A stretch of 30,533 nucleotides of DNA from Promethearchaeota archaeon. Lineage in GTDB: Archaea > Asgardarchaeota > Lokiarchaeia > Sigynarchaeales > SOKP01. The translations under genes and the position numbers were made by a program. This document shows positions 1-7,228 of this stretch, in pieces (positions within the stretch are counted from its first letter, which is position 1; each line of letters begins with the position of its first letter). Location: positions 1 to 30,533 of the forward strand of contig JAHLWT010000184.1 of the NCBI GenBank assembly GCA_019057775.1. The letters run 5' to 3'. The notes under the pieces were generated by a model that saw only the letters and a program-made list of their open reading frames with translations, made no database searches and was not told the origin of the DNA.

Positions 1-215
1 CCAGAAGTACTAAAATCTTTATCTTGTTTTGCCATATCAGAGAATTTTATTACGCTAACAGCACTAAAATTATCTATATTGAATCTCTCACTTACAAGCA
101 CTTTAGCAGCGTTTATACAACACGATAATCGATTAGGTTGGAAATCTCTCCTATACATCGATCTTGAAGTATCAATGCAAATAACAATGTTTTCAGGTAC
201 TCTCTGCTCAGACAT
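1..215 (-). CDS. vWA-domain protein, Rpn10-like N-terminus (partial)
   Basis: The first 71 codons of a minus-strand gene lie here; the rest is beyond the left edge. It starts at an ATG at 215 (MSEQRVPENIVICIDTS). The segment has the first strand of a von Willebrand A domain, hydrophobic residues followed by D-T-S-R-S-M, which is the DxSxS part of the MIDAS metal site. The following DFQPNRL resembles the same place in eukaryotic proteasome subunit Rpn10 (CxDxSxxMxxxDFxPxRL). Calling it a vWA domain is safe; the Rpn10 relationship is an inference from about 20 residues, and other archaeal vWA proteins may fit as well. It is divergent from the Arf-like GTPase gene, with 219 bases between the starts. 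No clear Shine-Dalgarno is seen. Confidence 0.75.
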   Translation of the reverse strand, partial: MSEQRVPENIVICIDTSRSMYRRDFQPNRLSCCINAAKVLVSERFNIDNFSAVSVIKFSDMAKQDKDFSTS

Positions 216-434
216 TATATTAAAGTAATTTTTTAGATGCTATATATTAATTAAAATTAATCAGTAGTTTCGATTGAACGATTTTTTGCACTTTTATTGA
301 TTATTAAGTTATAATAGTCTTCTAAAAAATAAAGGTTTACAAATGAATAATAAATAAATTTTAATATTAACTTTTTAACTATTAAAATAAAGAATAAAAG
401 TTAAAAAGTTAATTTTCGACAAATCTGATGTAAA

Positions 435-1640
435 ATGTCTGAAAAAAGTAGTAAAGTCATGATTAAAGATTTCTTCAAGAGTAATGTCCTCATCAATGAG
501 ATCGAAGAAGTTTTAAGGTTCAAACCAGAAACTTTAATAGGTGTTGATAAAATCAGCTCAGATCACCTAATCTCTGAAGGCCTTATTAATATTGATGAAT
601 TAGCTAAACAATCTGTTGCGAGTCTTCCAGAGATAAAGGAAATCTTGCCGCAAATGCTTATAAAGTGGGTTAAGATTTGTCAAATTATACAAAGGAACAT
701 CAAAGAGCAGTTAAAACGACATAAGAAGCTCCTAATGATCGGGCTTGATAACGGTGGTAAGAGTTCCATCTTAGCCGTGCTTCAAGATAAATTCTCTATC
801 ATTAAATCTCTATTACCTACAAGAGGTGTGAAAAGAGAAAAGCTAGATTTCTTTGGATATCCGATTATCTCGTGGGATCTAGGCGGTCAGGTCCAATATA
901 GAGAGAAACTTTATTTTAATCGGCCAGAATTGTTCTTTACAGAAGCAGATATTTTATTATATGTTATTGATGCGCAAGATCCGGATAGAATTCCCGAAGC
1001 AGCAAATTATTTTAGAGAAGTATTAAAAGTTTTAGTGGAATTAAACGAAACCCCTTCAATTTTGATTATTCTCAGTAAAAGTGATCAAGATGCCCGAAAA
1101 ACGCTCCAATGGCAGCAAAGTTCGACTTCAATTAGAAATAAGTTTACTAATATTGTGAATGAATTTGAACAATTTGATATCGATTTCTGTGATACTACGA
1201 TATTTCAGAGAGAGACGATTATGCAAATGTTTAGTATTGCTTTAAAGAAAGTTTCTGATACTTCGGAAATTATTGAGCATATTCTCGAAGAGTTTGCAAG
1301 CTCAGTTGAAGCCAAGTCTTCTAGTTTGGTCTCAATGGATGGTTTGATTTTCGGAAGTTTCACCAAATCAGATACCGATGAAATGTTGGTAAATAATACT
1401 GCCTTACTTCTGCAAACACTTTCAAATTTTTATAATTCTATAGGTCTGATAAGAGAAAAATCTATCAAACTTGAATTACCTCTTAATGGATTTACTATTC
1501 AAGGCGAAAAACTCTTTGAATACTCAGAATTGCAAATTCCTGTATATTTATGGATGCTTTCTGAAAAACCAGAATTAATGGATGGAAAACTTGATTATTT
1601 TAAAGAACAATTGTTACCTTTGATTAATCTATTCCTCTAA
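435..1640 (+). CDS. Arf-like small GTPase with N- and C-terminal extra domains
   Basis: This 401-aa protein has a central Arf/Sar-type GTPase domain at about residues 97-275: P-loop GLDNGGKS (103-110), switch I Thr129, G3 WDLGGQ (147-152) and G4 SKSD (214-217). WDxGGQ is typical of Arf, Sar and Rab-like Asgard GTPases. Residues 40-88 (LISEGLINIDELAKQ...) look like the helix-hairpin-helix fold seen at the N-terminus of RadA. Residues 283-400 begin with SSSLVSMDGLIFGSF, which resembles the first strands of a Roadblock/LC7 domain. There is no myristoylation glycine at position 2. The domain order HhH, Arf, Roadblock-like is my reading; the GTPase is certain, the flanking folds are inferred. A GATG lies 4 bases before the ATG, and a T-run follows the stop. 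Role unknown; membrane or cytoskeleton signalling is plausible. Confidence 0.88.
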   Translation: MSEKSSKVMIKDFFKSNVLINEIEEVLRFKPETLIGVDKISSDHLISEGLINIDELAKQSVASLPEIKEILPQMLIKWVKICQIIQRNIKEQLKRHKKLLMIGLDNGGKSSILAVLQDKFSIIKSLLPTRGVKREKLDFFGYPIISWDLGGQVQYREKLYFNRPELFFTEADILLYVIDAQDPDRIPEAANYFREVLKVLVELNETPSILIILSKSDQDARKTLQWQQSSTSIRNKFTNIVNEFEQFDIDFCDTTIFQRETIMQMFSIALKKVSDTSEIIEHILEEFASSVEAKSSSLVSMDGLIFGSFTKSDTDEMLVNNTALLLQTLSNFYNSIGLIREKSIKLELPLNGFTIQGEKLFEYSELQIPVYLWMLSEKPELMDGKLDYFKEQLLPLINLFL

Positions 1641-1646
1641 TCAATC

Positions 1647-1655
1647 TTTTTTTTT
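1647..1655 (+). terminator. T-run after the Arf-like gene
   Basis: Nine consecutive T residues start 7 bases after the stop codon of the GTPase gene, in the 18-bp gap before a convergent gene. Archaeal RNA polymerase terminates at such U-runs without needing a hairpin. Confidence 0.5.
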
Positions 1656-1658
1656 AAT

Positions 1659-1880
1659 TTATTGATTTTCTAAGTCCCTACTTATTGAGAGTAAGAATTC
1701 ATTACATTTATCCATCATTTCAATTGCTTTTTCTAAATTTCTTACGGCTGACTCTAAACCTTTATCATCGGCAATATTTCTCCACTTTAGAAAGCTAGCT
1801 TTATGGGAATCGTTATGATCAGCCCAGTGCTGGCATAATTTTGATAATTTTATAATTTCTTTATCTTGTTCTGTCATCAT
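1659..1880 (-). CDS. small helical protein downstream of cdhA, unknown function
   Basis: A 73-aa protein that is probably all helical. I do not assign a family. A CxHWxDHNDSHKASFxxW stretch at residues 16-33 holds a cysteine and three histidines that could bind metal, followed by an amphipathic helix up to residue 65. Two ATG codons open the frame (1880 and 1877), preceded by AAGTGA, a weak match to the archaeal ribosome binding site. It reads in the same direction as cdhA, 190 bases downstream, and could share its transcript. A role as a metal or CO-dehydrogenase accessory protein is only a guess from that position and the His/Cys content. Confidence 0.7.
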   Translation of the reverse strand: MMTEQDKEIIKLSKLCQHWADHNDSHKASFLKWRNIADDKGLESAVRNLEKAIEMMDKCNEFLLSISRDLENQ

Positions 1881-2070
1881 TTCACTTCTTATGCGATATA
1901 AATTTACATATTTCAGAAATATAAAATTGTGATCATAAAAGAATCTTTCTTACTAGCATTTCACGGATTTTTTTTTTAGGTAGATTTATGTAAAATAGAA
2001 AAACGAAAAAATTAGTGATATCAAACTTTTTCTGAAAAAAAATTAAAAAAAGAATAGAAAAAATTAACTT

Positions 2071-4482
2071 TTAGGTTTTACGGCATAATCTTTTTAACAA
2101 GGTAGGATCTACGATTTCTTTTGGTTCCCAGCCTTTTTTTTTAAGGTAATCATGTATCTCATCTTTCATGTTAATAGGAATGTCGGCTTCAAGACGAATA
2201 AACTTTTCTAAATCGTTTGGAAATTGAACTCCTTTATATTTTCTCTCTAAATCGATCCAGTGAGATAATTTGATCATTCTCCCTTTTGAGTTATCTGCGG
2301 GGCGTATTGCTAATTTAGCAACTAAACAGATGGCTTGTTCAATGCTCTCGGCTGTAGTTAAAAGATGTTCTGGTCCAGGTCCAACTATATGACCCTCAGT
2401 TCCATCACGCGCATTATAAACTTTCCATGACTCTTCATCATCAGACCTACTAAGATACAAACGACGATATTCCGCAGCATGTGGTCCTAATACTGCAGGA
2501 ATACCTAAACCATTAGCCATACTCGCTATACTAGCTGCTTTTTGAGAATACGCACCCCATGCCACACCTACGGCTCCAAGACGATTTAAAATATAGTCTG
2601 CAATTTCCTCAAAATTGCCTCGTAAGGGTCTTCGGGCAAAAATATTGGCAACTTTACAAGTGGCACCCGCGATCCACGCGTTGGCGACACATGAGCCTAC
2701 GTTAACCAAACCTCCACGGTCAAAATCGCCAGGGAACCGGTCGTAAAGAGTTTTACCTTCCTCATCCGTTACCAGACCGATATCCATCGCGGCACAACCA
2801 GATACTACAACGATATAATTTCGGATTAAAAATTCTTCTGCCAAAGTATAGAGTTCTTGAATAGTGTGTGCATAGTTTGAACATCCAATAATTGCAATTA
2901 TTCCAGGGATCTCGCCTAACACGATTGGGGCCCCTACATTTCGAATTTCTGTGTCAAGGATAGGTCCGCGTCCAGATCGGCAATTATATTTTTCAGTTTT
3001 TATGTATTCTCTTGATGCATGCATGATCAAGGTTAATGGAGAGACATCTTTCATGCAATCAGCCTCACATCTTCCACACGATAAGCACTCATCAAAAAGA
3101 CTCGCTAGTAAAGTAAAGTCCCCATCTTTGGCTAAATTTACACCCTCTACAAGGGGCAAATCGTTTGGACAGTTTCTTTGGCAATTACCGCAACCATTAC
3201 ATCTCATTGCCATATCTATGCACCCATTCTCATCAGGAACACCACTTTTAGCATTTCTAATAGGTTTAATTCTAACAGCTGTTTCGGCAGCAACGGCTCC
3301 CGCTTTTGTTGGATTTAGAATTAAAACACCATCTAACTTTCCACTTACTAAATCATCTACAATTTCATTAACTGGATCACCAGTTCTATCAGGTAATCCA
3401 GCCATAACTTTTTCATTAGTAGTGATATAGGGAGTGCCAACTTTCTTTGCCTCATCATAAGTTTGTGTAATTACACACTGTTCATCAACCATCACAACGT
3501 CAGCTAAACCAGAACGAATATAAGTTAATTGCCTTGAAAAAGAACCAATAACTTTTGCTCCATCATAATATCTCGTTAAATCATGAGCAGTACAGCATAT
3601 AGCTCCTACATCGAGCTTATCATCTAAACCTTTCTCTCGTATATAATCAACTAATTCTACACCGGGTGCAACGTTATGTCCAATCATCAAAATTGTTGCC
3701 TTGTTTTCAGTGTCCATTGTACCCATACCGAGTTCTACAATTGGAGTGTCAGCTTCACCAATAGGCATACCATATGCTGCGATTTGAATAGCATCAGAAA
3801 CTTCCATCCCTACTGCATCACATAAACCAGCTAAAAAACTTTTTGCTTCAAAATCTATATGAGAGCTTTCTTGTCCGGTGTGACCTGCCGCTAAAAGTTG
3901 AGTAATTTCGTAATGTACCCATTCCATAGCAGTTTCTAAATCTTCTAAAGTTTCTGGCTTCATTCCAACGATTAAACGTGTTAATGGCATCTCAACTGCA
4001 ATGTTATGACCAAAATTGAGTGGTACATTACCGTACTTTTCTTTTAACCAATGTAAAAGATGATCACCATGAGCTGAGTGGCACGCAGCTCCTATGCAAC
4101 ACGCAATTTCTACGATCCGTGCGTTTTGTGTTTCCATGTTAATTCCACAAGCGCCTGTTCTGCCCTTAGATAAGTTGCATTTGCCGTATGTGCATTAACC
4201 CTTGTAAGAGCTATGTCCTACAAGTTAAGCAACACATATCGCAAATGGGCATATATGTCGGTTTATACCTATCCATTAGTGTGAAAAACCAGCTCCGCAG
4301 CGTTGGAATACCCGGCCTCGGGGTTTACCCACAATTGATTATTCAAATGTGTTTGGTCCCATTGGCTCCCATTCCGTCTCATCTCCGTAAGAAATCCTTC
4401 CCGTAGTCAATTCAAAACCTTTGATTGTACCGAGAGGGCCTTTGTATTCATCTATTTTAATTTTAGCGCCTCTTTTTTCCAT
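2071..4482 (-). CDS. cdhA: CO dehydrogenase/acetyl-CoA decarbonylase-synthase alpha subunit, gene with two introns
   Basis: CdhA is the nickel-iron CO dehydrogenase subunit of the Wood-Ljungdahl pathway. The uninterrupted ORF (4137-2071, 688 aa) has the two ferredoxin-type clusters (C313, C316, C319, C323; C351, C354, C357, C361 of that ORF) and the expected C-cluster ligands (H154, C181/C182, C221, C419, C448, C483), and ends in LKRLCRKT as the family does. The conserved N-terminus lies upstream in other frames. My gene model is exon 1 4482-4353, exon 2 4323-4226 and exon 3 4194-2071, 2352 nt in total, encoding 783 aa, normal for archaeal CdhA. It restores [19 protein letters not shown] and CDMCCL-CTYGKC, including the N-terminal cluster cysteines missing from the short ORF. 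A GTGA lies 8 bases before the ATG at 4482. No cdhB, C, D or E gene is in the window. If transcripts are not spliced, this is a gene broken at its 5' end. Confidence 0.9.
4195..4225 (-). other. putative 31-nt BHB intron 2 of cdhA
   Basis: This segment sits between the Leu codon TTA (4228-4226) and the Cys codon TGC (4194-4192) in the conserved motif CDMCCL/CTYGKC. It shifts the frame and carries an in-frame TAG (4213-4211). On the transcript strand, exon bases UAUGUGU and GCACAUA form a 7-bp outer helix. A 4-position central helix follows (UGCU with GGUU: U.U mismatch, G.U, C-G, U.G), then 3-nt bulges UAA and AAU on opposite strands, and a 9-position inner helix (CUUGUAGGA with UCUUACAAG, one G.U) closed by a 6-nt loop. 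Cutting between bulge nucleotides 2 and 3 gives exactly these ends. The central helix is weak, so this is a relaxed BHB. Splicing itself is inferred. Confidence 0.72.
4324..4352 (-). other. putative 29-nt BHB intron 1 of cdhA
   Basis: This segment interrupts the conserved [19 protein letters not shown] region. Left in, it gives a TAA stop after codon 47 (4341-4339). On the transcript strand, GGGACC, AAA, CACA ... UGUG, GGU, AAA, CCCC can be read directly. The central helix is GACC with GGUA (outermost G.A mismatch, then A-U, C-G, C-G). The bulges are AAA and AAC on opposite strands. The inner stem is CACA/UGUG plus UUGA/UCAA with a U.U mismatch and an AUAA loop. The outer helix is short (GG/CC, with GCC/GGC beyond a 3x3 internal loop). 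Cutting between bulge nucleotides 2 and 3 removes 29 nt and restores the frame. Confidence 0.68.
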
Positions 4483-4564
4483 ATTTCAATTCACATTTTT
4501 TTTATTTGATTTTTTTTTTGGATTATTTTTTGAATTTAATTTATTGAATGAATTTTATTTTTGA

Positions 4565-4573
4565 TTTATATAA
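4565..4573 (-). promoter_or_regulatory. possible TATA box for cdhA
   Basis: The minus strand reads TTATATAAA here, about 85 bases before the proposed cdhA start at 4482. A start site some 25 bases downstream would leave a leader of roughly 55-60 nt. The surroundings are very AT-rich, so chance matches are easy. Confidence 0.3.
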
Positions 4574-4643
4574 TTAAACAATGAAAATAAAAGCTATTGA
4601 TTAACTCCTAAAATGATTAAATACAATTTAATTATGGATAATT

Positions 4644-4661
4644 AGTGTGAGGTTTCACACT
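4644..4661. repeat. 18-bp palindrome, copy 1 (AGTGTGA-N4-TCACACT)
   Basis: AGTGTGAGGTTTCACACT is an inverted repeat with 7-bp arms. A second copy with the same arms lies at 7229-7246. On the minus strand its first TGA ends the frameshifted fragment at 4655-4874. It may be a regulator operator or a mobile-element end. Confidence 0.6.
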
Positions 4662-4874
4662 ACAATATAGTAATCAAGTTGATTAGCCCTAAAGTGTTTA
4701 GAGGATCTAAACATCCTTGAGAATTTGAAGCTGAAATCAATCCAGTGGGGCGTAGGATAATTATCTTCATAAAAAGTTCGGTTGGCTATTTTAATCATCT
4801 CCTATTGGTAATTTTATATTAAAAAACTTTTTTGTCTTAGGCATTTTCTCCAAACTTTCGGTTATTTTAGCCAT
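4655..4874 (-). pseudogene. frameshifted small gene remnant, unknown family
   Basis: An ATG at 4874, preceded by a purine-rich GAGGGGAAGG ribosome binding site, opens MAKITESLEKMPKTKKFFNI and stops at a TAA at 4793-4791. Shifting by one base at that point gives 45 more protein-like codons (NRTFYEDNYPTPHWIDF and onward, ending in LDYYIVV) to a TGA at 4657-4655. The good ribosome binding site and the open second frame suggest a small gene of about 72 aa broken by a one-base change. It may also be two unrelated frames. I do not recognise the family. Confidence 0.35.
4695..4713. repeat. perfect 8-bp stem-loop
   Basis: TGTTTAGA, loop GGA, TCTAAACA: a perfect hairpin 33 bases from the palindrome at 4644. 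Both lie inside the remnant at 4655-4874. No T-run follows on either strand, so it is not an obvious terminator. Confidence 0.4.
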
Positions 4875-4887
4875 TTACCTTCCCCTC

Positions 4888-5193
4888 TTGTTGTGCATAG
4901 ATTTGAATAATTCTCACTGCTACCTTCTTAAAAAGTTCGTTAATGAAAATGCTCCGATTGGTTATAAACTTAGAAGGTTTCTGAAAAAGTATTTTAACCT
5001 AAGTTTTCCAGTTCAAAATAAAATAAGCGATTTCAGTAGAATCCAGGTGAAGAATTTATTGGTCTGGAAATCGGAGATCATTAAATATATCCGAGATAAT
5101 AAATGCGTTATGGGGGATTATAATAATGCTACAAGTTTTTTTAGCAAATTTAATGATGTAGTAAAGTTAATTTTGGAAAAAGCTGTGAAATGA
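4888..5193 (+). CDS. hypothetical protein, possibly a 5'-truncated fragment
   Basis: An open frame of 101 codons with protein-like composition: basic helical stretches (YKLRRFLKKYF, LVWKSEIIKYIRD) and a C-terminal helix ending LILEKAVK. I do not recognise it. The only upstream starts are TTG codons at 4888 and 4891, preceded by a C-rich stretch that is the antisense of the neighbouring remnant's ribosome binding site, so there is no ribosome binding site on this strand. The first internal ATG is near residue 75. It may be the 3' part of a decayed gene. Confidence 0.35.
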   Translation: MLCIDLNNSHCYLLKKFVNENAPIGYKLRRFLKKYFNLSFPVQNKISDFSRIQVKNLLVWKSEIIKYIRDNKCVMGDYNNATSFFSKFNDVVKLILEKAVK

Positions 5194-5418
5194 GCTAGAG
5201 AGAATAAAAGGAAAACGGTAATACCTAATGATTTCTAGAAAAATAGTTTGTGTCATATTTCATATGAACTATTAGAAATAAATTTTATTACTCCTTTATT
5301 GTAGTTGAGGATGATATGGGATTATTTAAATGAATATGATGGACGCGTTTAGTAATTTGTGGAAGTGAGAGTAGCCTGTTATAAAATGAGTAAAAATTAA
5401 AAAAAAGTTAAAAAAAGA

Positions 5419-5511
5419 AAATTTGGTCTCTACGTGCAAGGGAATTATTTTCGAGATCAGTGTAGATAATACACCTAATAAAATTTGGTCTCTACCTGCA
5501 AGGGGATTATT
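5419..5511. repeat. two 31-bp direct repeats with a 31-bp spacer (CRISPR-like remnant?)
   Basis: Copies at 5419-5449 and 5481-5511 differ at two of 31 positions and share the core TTTGGTCTCTAC-TGCAAGGG. The 31-bp spacer has no similarity to them. Repeat and spacer lengths fit a CRISPR unit, but there are only two copies and no cas genes in the window. A perfect 6-bp hairpin (AATACT-GAA-AGTATT, 5512-5526) follows the second copy. The rest of the 515-bp gap between 5193 and 5708 shows A-rich tracts and no gene that I can support. Confidence 0.45.
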
Positions 5512-5707
5512 AATACTGAAAGTATTAGTGATTATTAGATAAGATTTGTATTATGCATTTGAATACAAGATTTTTGACATTAAAGTTAAATATGAAATTG
5601 TTTTTTATATAATTGGTGAGATATTCAACCATACGGAATTGATTTGTTGATAATAATTTATTATTATTTTGAAGAGGATATAATTAAAAAAAGATGATAC
5701 TCTGGTC

Positions 5708-6373
5708 ATGCCGACTAAAAAAGTATATTCTTCATTGAGATTTTTGTTACCCCTTATCCCAATCTTTTTCGGTGTTTTTTATTGGTTTGAGGGATCTAGA
5801 TATTTTATTAAAAATCGTGATATCATGATTTATGTTAGTTATTTTATTTTTTTTGGTTTTTGGTTTTTTACTATTTGTTTTTTGCTTAAAAAATTTAAAG
5901 GGATTAATTTTCAATCAAAATTGTTGATACTTTTCTCAGGTTTATCCATTTCTTTGGTGTTATATGTTATGTTTAGGTATAATCATACTTCTGAAAATAT
6001 TATTCCTAAATTCTACTATGCTACTGATCTCTTTATGATACAATTGTCTAGTTTTATGTCCATTCTGGGAGTATTCCCAATTGTTGTTGCAATCATCGCC
6101 CCAAATTTCCAACCGGAACTGAATTATTTAACTAATATTAATGGAATTAAAAATCGGGAATCTAATATAATTTCTAGATTTCTTGAAATTTGGGCTTCTT
6201 TTCCTGTTTTTATGGGAATTCACAGCATATTTTTCTTATTATTTAGTATTAATAATATAGGTGGTTCATTGGATTTATTACCGCTCAATTACATGCTTAT
6301 AATTGTTTTACCTTGGTTATTTCTGATGATTTTTTATATTATTTATACTTCTGTTATTGGCTTAATGAAATGA
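5708..6373 (+). CDS. integral membrane protein, unknown function
   Basis: A 221-aa, very hydrophobic protein with about six membrane helices, near residues 10-27, 40-61, 70-89, 107-130, 162-182 and 194-216. The loops between are short apart from an approximately 30-residue polar loop after helix 4 (EL-NYLTNINGIKNRES). There are no cysteine or histidine clusters and no transporter signature that I can name. It starts at an ATG after TCTGGTC; no good ribosome binding site is close. It stands alone, with more than 300 bases of gene-poor DNA on either side. Confidence 0.72.
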   Translation: MPTKKVYSSLRFLLPLIPIFFGVFYWFEGSRYFIKNRDIMIYVSYFIFFGFWFFTICFLLKKFKGINFQSKLLILFSGLSISLVLYVMFRYNHTSENIIPKFYYATDLFMIQLSSFMSILGVFPIVVAIIAPNFQPELNYLTNINGIKNRESNIISRFLEIWASFPVFMGIHSIFFLLFSINNIGGSLDLLPLNYMLIIVLPWLFLMIFYIIYTSVIGLMK

Positions 6374-6438
6374 TTACAAATCTCTTCGTATAATACTAGT
6401 TTTGATAAATAAATATCATATTTTATATTGAAAAATTT

Positions 6439-6572
6439 TTAATGTCCATTTAAATGATACCCGATCACCTTGAAGTCGATGATTGTGTTGTTTAATCCTT
6501 GAAATAAAATGAGTCTCCTTCTAGAAGCTTGTAATCTTGGTCTCTCCTCACGATAAGAATTTTTTTACTCAA
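6439..6572 (-). pseudogene. frameshifted gene fragment, unknown
   Basis: On the minus strand a TTG at 6572 opens MSKKILIVRRDQDYKLLEGD, then stops. A one-base shift near TATTTCAAGGA continues as GLNNTIIDFKVIGYHLNGH to a TAA at 6441-6439. Both halves read like protein, so this may be the relic of a small gene. The evidence is composition only. It is all I can find in the 312-bp gap between 6373 and 6685. Confidence 0.25.
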
Positions 6573-6684
6573 AGACTCATAATGTTACAACATACCCTAC
6601 TACATCCCCTTTCTAGAACTTATATGGTCCCCTTAGATTTAAATTAATAATTTTCTTTTTTTATTATAAAGTGGTGCTATTATT

Positions 6685-7110
6685 TTGAAAGTTTTTGTTT
6701 CAGACATTATTAGAAAACATGATAAATATGGGTCCGACTACACTTTGATTGATGGACGCCTACATAGTGGATTAGCGATTATTGTTAAGGATGTTTACTA
6801 TAACCTTCAAGGGTATGAGGGTCAACATATTGAAATGTTATTATCTGTTTTGAGATCTCCCTATTTAGAGTTACAGAGAGGAATACAGAACCAAATTTTT
6901 GCATCTGAGGAATTTTATTCAGTAGAACTCATTGATGAGCTTTTGGAAAAAAAAGGACATCATGCAAAAGACTATGGAGAAGGAATTATCCTAACAGGCG
7001 AATACATAAATTCCTACATTGTTCCTGAAAAGTGGGCTCCATTAATAAAGCCAGAATTATTTAAAATTATTCCTAAAAAATTATCGGCTCTAAGAACTTA
7101 TCGGCTCTAA
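6685..7110 (+). CDS. hypothetical protein, altered C-terminus
   Basis: A 141-aa soluble protein of mixed strand and helix pattern (MKVFVSDIIRKHDKYGSDYT; later LIDELLEKK and a GIILTGEYINSYIVPEKW segment). I do not recognise the family. The start is a TTG at 6685 with GTGGTG nine bases upstream, a reasonable ribosome binding site that decides the start. The last codons lie in a 17-bp tandem duplication (7081-7114). With one copy the protein would end LSALRIF; with two it ends LSALRTYRL. Confidence 0.6.
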   Translation: MKVFVSDIIRKHDKYGSDYTLIDGRLHSGLAIIVKDVYYNLQGYEGQHIEMLLSVLRSPYLELQRGIQNQIFASEEFYSVELIDELLEKKGHHAKDYGEGIILTGEYINSYIVPEKWAPLIKPELFKIIPKKLSALRTYRL

Positions 7111-7114
7111 GAAT
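7081..7114. repeat. 17-bp tandem duplication across a stop codon
   Basis: TTATCGGCTCTAAGAA plus one base (C, then T) occurs twice in a row. Seventeen is not a multiple of three, so the second copy is read in another frame and supplies the stop of the 6685-7110 gene. It looks recent. Confidence 0.75.
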
Positions 7115-7228
7115 TTTTTAATGATTATTCAAATTATTAAAGGCATTCTATGGAATGAATAATATTGAGAATTTAATACTTATTTCTTATAACTTAAAGC
7201 TCAGAGCTGAAATAACATATAATTTATG

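Noticed and set aside
2951..3430. 159-codon plus-strand ORF
   Set aside because: It is wholly antisense to the ferredoxin and C-cluster region of cdhA, with shadow-type composition.
4195..4225. Translational bypass (ribosome hopping) in cdhA
   Set aside because: Matched take-off and landing codons (TGC to TGC) would delete Leu-Cys and lose a cluster cysteine, while BHB splicing gives the exact family sequence.
4188..4406. 72-codon plus-strand ORF over the cdhA 5' end
   Set aside because: It is antisense to conserved CdhA exons and has no ribosome binding site.
4138..4482. Reading the cdhA 5' region as plain pseudogene decay
   Set aside because: Exactly two small insertions occur, both with BHB geometry whose canonical cuts restore the frame, and everything else is conserved. 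Decay stays the fallback if no splicing is found.
5419..5511. Calling a CRISPR array
   Set aside because: There are only two repeats, one spacer and no cas genes or clear leader; I list it as a repeat pair.
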